This document shows positions 16,723 to 24,376 of a DNA stretch of 64,000 nucleotides, one piece after another; positions within the stretch are counted from its first letter, which is position 1, and every line of letters begins with the position of its first letter. Origin of the DNA: Bacillota bacterium. Lineage in GTDB: Bacteria; Bacillota; Clostridia; Lachnospirales; Lachnospiraceae. The notes below the pieces were generated by a model. It was not told the origin of the DNA. It saw nothing but the letters and a program-made list of their open reading frames with translations, and searched no databases. The stretch is taken from NCBI GenBank assembly GCA_023407575.1, contig JAEYLX010000033.1, forward strand, positions 123,989 to 187,988, written 5' to 3'. A program made the translations under genes and the position numbers.

Positions 16723-17487
16723 TTATTTCTTGCATTCATAATAGGTTACATTGTTATCAGCTAAAAACTTAACCCATTCTTGATCCAGCTGTTTATCTGT
16801 CAGAAGACCAGTAATACTATTGAAATTACAGATATTTATAAAGGAGGTCTTATCAAACTTAGAATGGTCAGCAACCACGTAAATATTATTGCTACGAGTC
16901 AAAAGTTTCTGGCGTATCTCGGACATTCCCTCATTGGAATCTGTGATGCCATGAACTTGAGAGAGGGAACGACAGGACATAAATGTCTTGTCTACATAAT
17001 AGTTTTCTAAGGATTGTAGAGCGCTTCTTCCAGTAAAAGACATACTGCCCGGACTATAAGTACCACCGATGGAGATAAGACGAATATCTGGACAATCGGT
17101 TAGAAGATTAATTACTTTTAACGAGTTCGTTAAAATGGTAAGACGCATATCTTTGATTGCTCTAGCAATAAATAATGCAGTGGTGGAAGCATCTAAGAAG
17201 ATGGAATCACCATTATGAATAAGTTCTTTGCATTTTGCGGAGATTAGTTGTTTGCTTTCGGTATAGGCTGTTTCGCGAATTGAGAGCTCCACCTCGTTTT
17301 GTACACCATCCTGTATAAAGGCACCGCCATAAGTACGAATAAGAAAACCTTCATCCTCCAAGGTTTTTAAATCTCTTCGAATGGTTTCTTCTGTTACGGA
17401 GAAAAAATCGGCAAGTTCAGAAACAACTACACTTTTTTTCTCCAATATTATATCTTTGATTTTTGCTTTTCTGGTTATTGCAAGCAT
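16723..17487 (-). CDS. DeoR-family transcriptional regulator
   Basis: 254 residues. An N-terminal DeoR winged helix (VSELADFFSVTEETIRRDL, about residues 22-40) with the usual GGAF wing end, then a C-terminal sugar-phosphate sensing domain of the ISOCOT/DeoR type (FLDASTTALFIAR; SIGGTYSPGSMSFTG). DeoR proteins are normally repressors relieved by a phosphorylated sugar. It is divergent from the BMC operon across a 298-nt region with a candidate operator, so it likely controls that operon and perhaps the importer and chemoreceptor operons. The start is ATG 17487 with GGGTGG upstream; the GTG at 17496 has no ribosome binding site. Confidence 0.92.
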   Translation of the reverse strand: MLAITRKAKIKDIILEKKSVVVSELADFFSVTEETIRRDLKTLEDEGFLIRTYGGAFIQDGVQNEVELSIRETAYTESKQLISAKCKELIHNGDSIFLDASTTALFIARAIKDMRLTILTNSLKVINLLTDCPDIRLISIGGTYSPGSMSFTGRSALQSLENYYVDKTFMSCRSLSQVHGITDSNEGMSEIRQKLLTRSNNIYVVADHSKFDKTSFINICNFNSITGLLTDKQLDQEWVKFLADNNVTYYECKK

Positions 17488-17660
17488 TTCATCCACCCCG
17501 ATTCATATAGAAAATTCTGTGTTCTTTTTGTATTTTATATATTTGGGGAATCCCCTTGGCAGTGGGGATATCCTCTTAATTACATTGTAATATATTATTG
17601 CATATTTTTGAGTACATGTAAAGGAATATTATAGAAAGCTATTAATATTTGGGTAAAAAC

Positions 17661-17738
17661 ACAAAACAACACAAATAAAAGTGAGACAAAACCGATAATA
17701 TACAAAATAATACATTGACAAAACAACATAAATATAGT
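17661..17738 (+). promoter_or_regulatory. Candidate DeoR operator: paired 11-bp direct repeats
   Basis: ACAAAACAACA occurs exactly at 17661-17671 and 17718-17728, each followed by a similar AAATA tail, 57 bp apart. The second copy lies inside the -35/spacer of the BMC promoter. A-rich direct repeats of this form are typical of DeoR-family operators. Binding is inferred. Confidence 0.5.
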
Positions 17739-17743
17739 AAGAT
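17715..17743 (+). promoter_or_regulatory. Promoter of the BMC operon
   Basis: Perfect -35 TTGACA (17715-17720), 17-nt spacer, -10 TAAGAT (17738-17743), 42 nt before the aldolase ATG. Confidence 0.65.
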
Positions 17744-17785
17744 TTCATCATAAACAAAAATAGAAGTAAAGAAGGTGATTATAAT

Positions 17786-18745
17786 ATGATGGTTCAAGGT
17801 GTTAAATATCCTTCCGATTTCGAAGCCAAAAAAGCAATATTAGAAGTAGGCAAAAGGATGTATATGAAAGGGTTTGTTGCTGCAAACGATGGTAATATCA
17901 GCTGCAAGGTAGGTCCAAACGCAATATGGACAACACCAACAGGTGTTTCAAAAGGGTTTATGACCCTGGACATGCTGGTTAAAATCGATATGAATGGCAA
18001 AATTCTTTCTGGAACCCATAAACCCTCATCTGAAATAAAGATGCATCTTAGAGTGTATCAGGAAAATCCGGAGGTTAGAGCAGTAGCACATGCACATCCA
18101 CCTGTAGCAACCTCATTTGCAATAGCAGGAATTAGCCTGGACAAAGCAATTCTACCAGAAGCAGTAGTCCAATTGGGTTCTGTACCGATTGCTCATTATG
18201 CCACACCTGGTACACAAGAAGTCCCAGATTCCATCGCTCCATTTTGTAGGACTCATAACGGAGTGTTGCTAGCGAATCATGGAGCCTTAACCTGGGGAAA
18301 GGATATTTTTGAAGCTTTTTTCCGACTGGAGTCAATCGAGTATTATGCGACCGTATTAATGTATACGGAAAGAATTATCGGAAAGCAAAATGAGCTGTCC
18401 TGTTCCCAAGTAGATGACCTCTTAGTGGTACGTAAAAATCTTGGTATTACACAAGGTGGAGTACCACCCTGTGCTGTGAATGCCAGCAATACCAGGGATG
18501 TTGTATCGTCCGTCCCAGTGGAAACGGCTACGACTATGAGGAAGGATGAAGTTCATTTACAAGGTGTTACTTCGTTGGTACGCCCTGTAGCTAAAACCGA
18601 AACTACTAATACAGGCTGCGGTTGTGGCGGCACATTAATGAAGGCTGCTGAGGCAAAAGTTACCAAAGAGCAGAGCAAAGAAGACATAATAGCTGAAGTA
18701 GTTCGCCGTGTGACAGAGCAAGTTACAAGCCAATATAAAGGATAG
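17786..18745 (+). CDS. BMC-associated class II aldolase (FucA/DrdA-like) with C-terminal targeting extension
   Basis: 319 residues. The first ~215 are a zinc class II aldolase like L-fuculose-1-phosphate aldolase: GNISCK near 37, catalytic Glu83 in SSEIKMHL, zinc ligands His102 and His104 in HAHPP and His165 in LANHGALTWG. Each is exactly ten residues beyond the E. coli FucA positions (73, 92, 94, 155). The remaining ~100 residues are absent from ordinary FucA: a linker with a GCGCGG motif and a final amphipathic helix (KEDIIAEVVRRVTEQV), a typical encapsulation peptide. The reaction splits a ketose 1-phosphate into DHAP and a small aldehyde: acetaldehyde from 5-deoxyribulose-1-P or lactaldehyde from fuculose-1-P. 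The upstream kinase/isomerase favour the first. First gene of the BMC operon. Confidence 0.9.
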   Translation: MMVQGVKYPSDFEAKKAILEVGKRMYMKGFVAANDGNISCKVGPNAIWTTPTGVSKGFMTLDMLVKIDMNGKILSGTHKPSSEIKMHLRVYQENPEVRAVAHAHPPVATSFAIAGISLDKAILPEAVVQLGSVPIAHYATPGTQEVPDSIAPFCRTHNGVLLANHGALTWGKDIFEAFFRLESIEYYATVLMYTERIIGKQNELSCSQVDDLLVVRKNLGITQGGVPPCAVNASNTRDVVSSVPVETATTMRKDEVHLQGVTSLVRPVAKTETTNTGCGCGGTLMKAAEAKVTKEQSKEDIIAEVVRRVTEQVTSQYKG

Positions 18746-18773
18746 TGTGAGCTGCGAAAGCAGGGAGGTAGAA

Positions 18774-20207
18774 ATGGAATTTGGAGCAAATGAAATTAGT
18801 ATGATTGTTAATCAGGTTCTAAAGAATCTTGAAATCAATAATCCAAGCCTTTTAGCAAGCAAAGCAAATCCTAATTATGATAATGGTAACTATGGTGTTT
18901 TTGAGAAAGCAGAAGATGCCATTGAGGCTGCATATGAGGCGCAGAAGATTTACATAGAGAAGTACCAGTTAAAAGACAGAAAAAGATTAGTAGATGCTAT
19001 TCGTAAAGTAACTCGTGAAAATGTTGAAACACTGGCTAGAATGGTACGAGATGAAAGTAAGATGGGACGTTATGAGGATAAAATTCAGAAACATCTTGCC
19101 GTAATTGATAATACCCCAGGACCTGAATGTTTGACTACAGATGCTATCTCTGGAGATAGCGGGTTAATGATTGAAGAATATGCACCTTTTGGAGTGATTG
19201 GAGCTATTACACCGGTAACCAATCCTACAGAAACAATTATTAACAATACAATAAGCATGATTTCCGGTGGGAATACTGTTGTGTTCAATGTTCATCCAAG
19301 TGCAAAAAATGTATGTGCTTATTGTTTACAGATGATTAATAAAGCAATTATTGAAAATGATGGTCCAGCCAACTTAATTACAATGGTAAAAGAACCTACC
19401 ATGGATACTGTAAATATAATTTCCTCCAGTCCAAAGATTCGATTAATGGTTGGTACTGGCGGAACACCTATGGTGAATGCACTTCTAAGATCCGGTAAAA
19501 AGACAATCGGAGCAGGAGCGGGTAATCCCCCTGTTATCGTAGATGAGACAGCAGACATTAAAAAAGCAGCAAAAGACATCTTTTATGGAGCTTCTTTCGA
19601 TAATAATTTATTATGCCTTGCCGAGAAAGAAGTATTTGTTCTTAAAGAGGTAGCAAATGATTTTATCTACCACATGGTAGAAGAAGGCGCATTTTTATTA
19701 AATGGTGTACAGCTGGAAGAAATCTTAAAGCTTGTATTCCTCTATGATGGTGAATATAAGGTGAATAAGAAATGGGTTGGTCAGGATGCTGGAAAAATGT
19801 TGGAGGCAATCGGTATACAAGGCAAGTCAGATGTGAAATTGTTAATTTGTGATGTAGCACATGATAATCCCTTTGTATTGGTAGAACAATTAATGCCAGT
19901 ACTTCCCATTGTTCGATGCAATAATCTGGAGGAAGCAATTCAATATGCGTTAATTGCAGAAGACGGTAATCGTCATACAGCGTCTATGTTCTCAAAAAAT
20001 GTTGATCACATGACGAAATTTGCACGAAAAGTTGAGACAACTATCTTTGTTAAGAATGGATGTACTTTGCAAGGGGTAGGCATAGGAGGAGAAGGTCATG
20101 CGACAATGACAATCGCAGGTCCAACCGGAGAAGGAATTACTTGTGCGAAGAGTTTTACAAGACGCAGAAGATGTATGCTTGCAGATGGTGGTCTTCGTGT
20201 AATTTAA
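18774..20207 (+). CDS. BMC CoA-acylating aldehyde dehydrogenase (PduP/EutE family)
   Basis: 477 residues. The first ~18 (GANEISMIVNQVLKNL) form an amphipathic helix separated by a linker, as in the PduP encapsulation peptide. The catalytic domain follows with GVIGAITPVTNPTETI, the Rossmann segment GAGAGNPPVIVD and active-site Cys281 in NNLLCLAEKE. It oxidises the aldehyde made by the aldolase to acyl-CoA, using NAD+ and CoA inside the shell. ATG 18774 has AGGGAGG upstream; the GTG frame from 18747 extends before that site. It sits 28 nt after the aldolase. Confidence 0.94.
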   Translation: MEFGANEISMIVNQVLKNLEINNPSLLASKANPNYDNGNYGVFEKAEDAIEAAYEAQKIYIEKYQLKDRKRLVDAIRKVTRENVETLARMVRDESKMGRYEDKIQKHLAVIDNTPGPECLTTDAISGDSGLMIEEYAPFGVIGAITPVTNPTETIINNTISMISGGNTVVFNVHPSAKNVCAYCLQMINKAIIENDGPANLITMVKEPTMDTVNIISSSPKIRLMVGTGGTPMVNALLRSGKKTIGAGAGNPPVIVDETADIKKAAKDIFYGASFDNNLLCLAEKEVFVLKEVANDFIYHMVEEGAFLLNGVQLEEILKLVFLYDGEYKVNKKWVGQDAGKMLEAIGIQGKSDVKLLICDVAHDNPFVLVEQLMPVLPIVRCNNLEEAIQYALIAEDGNRHTASMFSKNVDHMTKFARKVETTIFVKNGCTLQGVGIGGEGHATMTIAGPTGEGITCAKSFTRRRRCMLADGGLRVI

Positions 20208-20259
20208 GGAGTAAACAGCAAAGTAGACAGCGTGAACATAGTTTAGAAAGAGGTATGAA

Positions 20260-20583
20260 ATGGCAATTGGATTTCTGGAGTGTGCAGGATATGGTGCTTT
20301 ACTCTATGCAATGGATAAGGCATGTAAGGCAGCAGATATTAAAATTCTAGGAATAGATACCATTAACCCTAAAGATACAAGTGCATTTATTCCATTAACC
20401 ACACAGGTCAAATTTGAAGGCAGCATTTCAGATGTTAAAGTTGCGATTGAGGTCGCAAAGGAAGCAGCTCTTAGGTTTAATGAGGAAAAAGAAGTAATTA
20501 CTTCAATAATCGAGCTACCATATGGAGGTGTCAATAAGCTTGCACGAATTACTAAAGTAAATTTTAAAACAAATAAAATATAA
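20260..20583 (+). CDS. Divergent single-domain BMC shell protein (BMC-H)
   Basis: 107 residues with one BMC fold: starts AIGFLECAGYGALLYAMDKA, then VKFEGSISDVKVAIEVAKEA. It lacks the usual KIGSG pore loop of PduA-like proteins; the region reads INPKDTSAFIPLTTQ, so the central pore should be unlike its neighbours'. The C-terminus ELPYGGVNKLARITKVNF is longer than in canonical BMC-H. Shell hexamers tile the facets of the compartment. It is preceded by AGAGG and is the first of four shell genes in a row. Confidence 0.85.
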   Translation: MAIGFLECAGYGALLYAMDKACKAADIKILGIDTINPKDTSAFIPLTTQVKFEGSISDVKVAIEVAKEAALRFNEEKEVITSIIELPYGGVNKLARITKVNFKTNKI

Positions 20584-20638
20584 CAAATAAATTTGCAAAA
20601 AAATATAAAAATTAAATTATTATTGGAGGTAAATTATT

Positions 20639-20911
20639 ATGTCAGCAATTGGAATGATTGAAACAAGAGGTTTAACTGCATCAATAGAGGCAGCAGATGC
20701 AATGCTTAAGGCAGCGGATGTAGAATTAGTGGGAACAGAGAAAATTGGTTCAGGTTTAGTTACTGTTATTGTTAAAGGTGAAGTTGGTGCTGTGAAAGCT
20801 GCAACCGAATCCGGTATGGAAGCAGCATCCAGACTTGGCGAATTAGTTGCAGTTCATGTAATCCCAAGACCACACGCTGATATTGCTAAAATTCTTCCTG
20901 CCATTAAATAA
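20639..20911 (+). CDS. Canonical BMC-H shell protein (PduA/PduJ-like)
   Basis: 90 residues, standard hexameric shell protein: AIGMIETRGLTASIEAADAM, pore loop EKIGSGLVTV (about residues 36-45), and the closing HVIPRPHADIAKILP. Small Gly/Ser pore residues suggest a metabolite-permeable hexamer. GGAGG nine bases upstream of the ATG and an A-rich leader suggest strong translation, fitting a major shell component. Confidence 0.95.
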   Translation: MSAIGMIETRGLTASIEAADAMLKAADVELVGTEKIGSGLVTVIVKGEVGAVKAATESGMEAASRLGELVAVHVIPRPHADIAKILPAIK

Positions 20912-20926
20912 TAAGGGGTTGTTAAC

Positions 20927-21226
20927 TTGAAACGAAACGCAATTGGCGTAGTTGAAGTAAATTATTTCGCTAACTCTGTCATTGTAGTAGACGCGATGAT
21001 GAAAGCGGCTGAAGTGGAGTTGGTTAGCTGCCACAAAACCCTTGGTGGAAGAATGGTACATACAATTGTAGCTGGTGAAACCTCGGCGGTAAATGCGACG
21101 ATAGAGGCTGCAAATGCGGCGGAAAGTATCATTGGTAAGGATAATTTAAAGGTTGCGGTAACAATAAGCAATCCACATCCTGAGGTTGTGAAGTTATTAA
21201 ATCTCATTAATGCAAAGGTAAAGTGA
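20927..21226 (+). CDS. BMC-H shell protein with altered pore
   Basis: 99 residues, one BMC domain: IGVVEVNYFANSVIVVDAMM, pore region CHKTLGGRMVHTI, and closing ISNPHPEVVKLLNLI. The TLGGR pore segment differs from the IGSG of the two canonical proteins: an Arg follows the glycines. It resembles the minor shell proteins that give a compartment selective or charged pores. It starts at TTG 20927, ten bases after AAGGGG; no ATG is available upstream in frame. Confidence 0.9.
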   Translation: MKRNAIGVVEVNYFANSVIVVDAMMKAAEVELVSCHKTLGGRMVHTIVAGETSAVNATIEAANAAESIIGKDNLKVAVTISNPHPEVVKLLNLINAKVK

Positions 21227-21237
21227 GTGAATCACGA

Positions 21238-21263
21238 TACCCCTGGCTGTAAATAGCCGGGTA
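21238..21263 (+). other. Hairpin between shell genes
   Basis: TACCC-GGCT pairs with AGCC-GGGTA with a 2-nt bulge and 6-nt loop, in the 60-nt gap between the third and fourth shell genes. It may adjust stoichiometry at the RNA level. Confidence 0.45.
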
Positions 21264-21286
21264 AGCTAATAGAAAGGTGGTACATA

Positions 21287-21610
21287 ATGGCAACTGAAAG
21301 CACAGAAACAAAAGCAGTTAAGACAAGTAAAGCAGGTATGCAGGCTTTAGGGATGATAGAAACCAGAGGCCTTGTAGCATCTATAGAAGCAGCAGACGCA
21401 ATGTTAAAAGCTGCCGCAGTGGAATTAGTTGGTTCAGAGAAAATTGGTTCAGGCTTAGTTACAGTTTTGGTCCAAGGCGATGTAGGTGCTGTGAAGGCAG
21501 CAACAGAAGCTGGATCGGAAGCAGCATCAAGACTTGGTGAACTAGTTGCTGTTCATGTAATTCCAAGACCACATAATGGTGTTGGAGCAATTCTTCCATT
21601 TATTAAATAA
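21287..21610 (+). CDS. Canonical BMC-H shell protein with N-terminal extension
   Basis: 107 residues. Residues ~18-107 are nearly the same as the shell protein at 20639-20911 (ALGMIETRGLVASIEAADAM, EKIGSGLVTVLVQGD, HVIPRPHNGVGAILPF), so the two are recent paralogues. The first 17 residues (ATESTETKAVKTSKAG) are an extra polar tail. AGAAAGGTGG precedes the ATG. It is the last gene before a 416-nt structured gap. Confidence 0.93.
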   Translation: MATESTETKAVKTSKAGMQALGMIETRGLVASIEAADAMLKAAAVELVGSEKIGSGLVTVLVQGDVGAVKAATEAGSEAASRLGELVAVHVIPRPHNGVGAILPFIK

Positions 21611-21642
21611 TGCCAGAAATTAGGTGCTGTAAGTTGAACATA

Positions 21643-21705
21643 AGACAGCTTTGGAACGACAGCAGACAGCTTTGGAATGACAGCAGACAGCTTTGGAATG
21701 ACAGC
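21643..21705 (+). repeat. Three tandem 21-bp repeats
   Basis: Three head-to-tail copies of a 21-bp unit starting AGACAGCTTTGGAA at 21643, 21664 and 21685. The first differs from the others by one base (C for T). There are no spacers, so this is not a CRISPR. Confidence 0.9.
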
Positions 21706-21794
21706 AGGAAATTCATTTTACTAATTGATAAAAGCTTATGGTACCTAATCTCAATATAAGTAATTTGTTTTAGAAACACGTTATTCCCCATTAA

Positions 21795-21838
21795 GTGCCT
21801 GCATAATCCCCCCCCCAATAACTGACATATGCAGGCAC
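21795..21838 (+). repeat. Inverted repeat with poly-C loop
   Basis: Perfect 11-bp arms GTGCCTGCATA (21795-21805) and TATGCAGGCAC (21828-21838); the 22-nt loop contains nine consecutive C (21808-21816), very rare in this AT-rich DNA. GTTTTAAA follows, so it could act as a terminator. Confidence 0.8.
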
Positions 21839-21840
21839 GT

Positions 21841-21905
21841 TTTAAATCTATAGGAATGCTCTTGTTAAATTATAGCTTTAAGTCCTCGTTTCCTATAGAT
21901 TTAAA
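21841..21905 (+). repeat. 15-bp inverted repeat
   Basis: TTTAAATCTATAGGA (21841-21855) and its exact complement TCCTATAGATTTAAA (21891-21905) flank 35 nt. Directly adjacent to the preceding dyad. Confidence 0.85.
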
Positions 21906-22026
21906 GCCCTTCGGGCTAATGATGCCCCTATGTGTGCGGAACAAAAGGTGTGTATTAAAAGTATCTCAATATGAGAGTGTGTGCGAGGCACATTTTTGTT
22001 CTCTAGAGACAAGAAGAGGTAGGGCT

Positions 22027-22677
22027 ATGAATTACGATAAGGTATTCGTTGAACAGGTAACAAAGCTGGTAATACAAAGTTTGCAGAATTTTTCAGAGAC
22101 AAGAACAGAGGTCCCGATAGGTATTTCTGCAAAGCATGTGCATTTAAACAGAAAACATGTAGATATATTATTCGGTGAAGGCTATCAGTTAACCCATATG
22201 AAACCGTTAAGCCAGCCTGGGCAGTTTGCTGCCAATGAAACTGTGGAATTGATTGGACCAAAAGGAACACTCTCCAAAATAAGAGTTCTTGGTCCGGAAC
22301 GATCACATACACAAGTAGAGGTTGCAATGTCCGATGCAAGAAAGCTGGGTTTGAAGCCACCAGTCAAAACCTCCGGAGATATTATTGGATCTGTTGGAAT
22401 TACCCTTCGTGGTCCAAAAGGTGAAGTTACAATTAGGGAAGGCGTTATAATTGCTGATAGACACATACATATGACCCCGGAAGAAGCAAGACAATTTAAT
22501 GTTATTGATGGACAGAAGGTTAACTTACTAGTGAATGGTGATAAGGGTGGCATATTACATAATGTATGTATTCGTGTCAGCTCGAAGTACGCTTTAGACT
22601 GTCATATTGATACGGATGATGCGAGTGCTTTTCAAATACAACAGGGTCAGCTGGTAAGTATTATTAGAGAAAACTAA
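22027..22677 (+). CDS. pduL: BMC phosphate propanoyl/acetyltransferase PduL
   Basis: 216 residues. After an N-terminal amphipathic segment (YDKVFVEQVTKLVIQSL, encapsulation-peptide-like) come the two PduL half-domains. Metal-binding motifs are clear: ISAKHVHLNRKH near residue 37 and ADRHIHMTPEEA near 145. PduL converts acyl-CoA plus phosphate to acyl phosphate and recycles CoA inside the shell; acyl phosphate then leaves to make ATP. The true start is ATG 22027 (GAGGTAGGG upstream). The frame extends back to 21829 through the structured gap without any translation signal. Confidence 0.94.
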   Translation: MNYDKVFVEQVTKLVIQSLQNFSETRTEVPIGISAKHVHLNRKHVDILFGEGYQLTHMKPLSQPGQFAANETVELIGPKGTLSKIRVLGPERSHTQVEVAMSDARKLGLKPPVKTSGDIIGSVGITLRGPKGEVTIREGVIIADRHIHMTPEEARQFNVIDGQKVNLLVNGDKGGILHNVCIRVSSKYALDCHIDTDDASAFQIQQGQLVSIIREN

Positions 22678-22777
22678 TAGATAATTGTGAATATATGACA
22701 GATTAAATGTTTCATACATTTGAATAGAATCATATCATAATTATTTATCTAAAAATAAAGCAGAGAGGGAGAGAAGG

Positions 22778-23038
22778 ATGATTATTGGTACAGTAAAAGG
22801 TACAATCGTTTCTACGCGAAAATGCAGTAATCTGGTGGGTTATAAGCTACTGCTTATTGAACCGTATTACGGAGAGAAATCCAAAATCTTTGTAGCGGCA
22901 GACACTTTAGGTGCAGGAATAGGCGAGTTAGTATTGATTACCACAGGTAAAACAACACAATTTGCGATAGATAGGTCTGCTCCTTTGGATGCTATAGTTG
23001 TTGGAATTATAGATGCACCACCTCAAGCAGAAAACTAA
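22778..23038 (+). CDS. BMC vertex protein (EutN/CcmL family, BMC-P)
   Basis: 86 residues of the pentameric vertex family: MIIGTVKGTIVSTRKCSNLVGYKLLLI at the start, GAGIGELVLIT in the middle and the closing DAIVVGIIDAP. Pentamers cap the corners of the icosahedral shell. It has AGAGAGGG before the ATG and is followed by a terminator-like hairpin at 23081, which marks the end of the core BMC transcript. Confidence 0.94.
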   Translation: MIIGTVKGTIVSTRKCSNLVGYKLLLIEPYYGEKSKIFVAADTLGAGIGELVLITTGKTTQFAIDRSAPLDAIVVGIIDAPPQAEN

Positions 23039-23080
23039 TACGAAGGTTAGGCATGGTAGTTAGTACTAAAATGAATAATC

Positions 23081-23115
23081 AGGGCTGGCTTTTCATTAAG
23101 TACAGCCCTTTTCTT
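23081..23115 (+). terminator. Terminator-like hairpin after the vertex gene
   Basis: AGGGCTG/CAGCCCT, 15-nt loop, then TTTTCTT. A -10-like TATAAT at 23157-23162 follows with a poor -35, so the downstream genes may have their own weak promoter or depend on read-through. Confidence 0.65.
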
Positions 23116-23218
23116 ATAAATAATAATTTCATAGTACAAGGTGAAAGTCTTATTAATATAATATGAATATTTTGTGCTGATGTATCGCTTATCAGGCATT
23201 GGCAGAATGGAGATTTTT

Positions 23219-24340
23219 ATGAGCAAAGCAGTAATAAAGGTTTTGGCAGTAGCAGATCCTGCAATTGCAGTGTATGTTGATAAAAAGTTAAATATCCTGG
23301 ATCAATTTGAAGAAGAGGTTCAATTTGATGTAGTACCCTGGGCAGAATATTATAAAACGATGCTTGAGGTATTTGCCGGAAAGGCATTTTATGACATCAT
23401 CATGGTTGCCGGACATCTCTGGCTAAGAGACTTTGCTGAAAAGGGTTACTTAGTACCCCTTGAATTAGAAGAGGAAGATATTCTACCTGTTATTTTGCAG
23501 GAAATGAAGTTCAACAATAAAACCTACTTATCCCCATCCTTTTGTGATGGACATATGATAGTATACCGTAAAAGCATCCTGAAGGAGAAGTACGGAAAGC
23601 TATTTGATAATGTAATTACACCTGATGAATACATAAAAGCGGCTACTGTCCTTGGGTCAAATAGCGAGATGGCAGCGGTAGCCATGAAAGCACATCCCTC
23701 TGAAATATTTACAGATGCACTTCCTTTCTTAAGAATGGGCGGTTCAGATGTATATGATAAAGAATCACTAGGAGTTACTTGCAATAATTCGGAAGTAATC
23801 AGTGGATTAGAGAATTATTATGAACTAAGAAAATATGCACCCTTGGATACTGACACCTATGGTAATGAACAAATAGTTAATGCAATTTGGCAGAAGAAAA
23901 CTGCTATGGCGGTTACCTGGAGCGGACAGTTAGGTGTAGTATATACGGACTCCTGCGTGGAAAAAGAAGATTTGGGCTTCACCACCTTCAATACAGCTTG
24001 GAATGTTACCTGGTCTTTTGCCATTAGTACCAACAGTCAGAATAAAGAAAAGGCAGAAAAGCTTCTGCGTTTCCTGCGTTCCCCCCAGATAGATAAAATT
24101 GCTGGCGCTCACAGTGGAGCACCAATTCGCAGACAGAGTTATATCGATGGATTATCACAATATCCCTGGTATGAATGTCAGCTGAGTATGTTTGAAAATG
24201 CAAAACCAATTCCTAATATAGTAGCAGCCGGAGATAAAAACAAGGTATTTTATGAAGAAATCACAAATGCTTTTGCAGGTAAAAAATCTGCAAAGGAAGC
24301 AATGGCTGATGTAGAACATAGGATTAATCAAATCGACTAA
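23219..24340 (+). CDS. Solute-binding-protein-like protein without export signal
   Basis: 373 residues resembling family 1 extracellular solute-binding proteins: KVLAVADPAIAVYV, a mid-domain MIVYRKSILKEKYG, and C-terminal KEKAEKLLRFLRSPQ with a terminal EAMADVEHRINQI helix. Such proteins normally begin with a signal peptide. With the best start, ATG 23219 (GGAG upstream), this one begins MSKAVIKVLAV with no hydrophobic leader and no lipobox. The longer frame from 23174 does not add one. It is therefore predicted to be cytoplasmic, in the same gene set as the BMC enzymes. It might be a ligand sensor or a binding protein recruited to the compartment. Both ideas are inference. Confidence 0.75.
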   Translation: MSKAVIKVLAVADPAIAVYVDKKLNILDQFEEEVQFDVVPWAEYYKTMLEVFAGKAFYDIIMVAGHLWLRDFAEKGYLVPLELEEEDILPVILQEMKFNNKTYLSPSFCDGHMIVYRKSILKEKYGKLFDNVITPDEYIKAATVLGSNSEMAAVAMKAHPSEIFTDALPFLRMGGSDVYDKESLGVTCNNSEVISGLENYYELRKYAPLDTDTYGNEQIVNAIWQKKTAMAVTWSGQLGVVYTDSCVEKEDLGFTTFNTAWNVTWSFAISTNSQNKEKAEKLLRFLRSPQIDKIAGAHSGAPIRRQSYIDGLSQYPWYECQLSMFENAKPIPNIVAAGDKNKVFYEEITNAFAGKKSAKEAMADVEHRINQID

Positions 24341-24376
24341 AACAGTAGCACTTAATACAAGCAGATTGGAGCTGTT

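Larger units (their letters stand above)
21611..22026 (+). other. 416-nt non-coding gap inside the BMC operon, rich in repeats and dyads
   Basis: No convincing gene. It contains a 3 x 21-bp tandem repeat (21643-21705), a dyad with a C9 loop (21795-21838), a 15-bp dyad (21841-21905), a GCCC/GGGC mini-hairpin (21906-21916), and a further AACAAAA/TTTTGTT pairing (21940-22002). It ends with the pduL ribosome binding site. The two minus-strand/plus-strand frames that cross it are repeats of the structure and not genes. Confidence 0.6.

Noticed and set aside
21643..21705. Possible CRISPR array
   Set aside because: The repeat copies are contiguous with no spacers and there are no cas genes. The 9-bp repeats at 27343-27432 fail for the same reason.
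21603..21818. 71-residue minus-strand frame with LLSFQSC repeats
   Set aside because: The repeats come from the 21-bp DNA tandem repeat and there is no translation signal.
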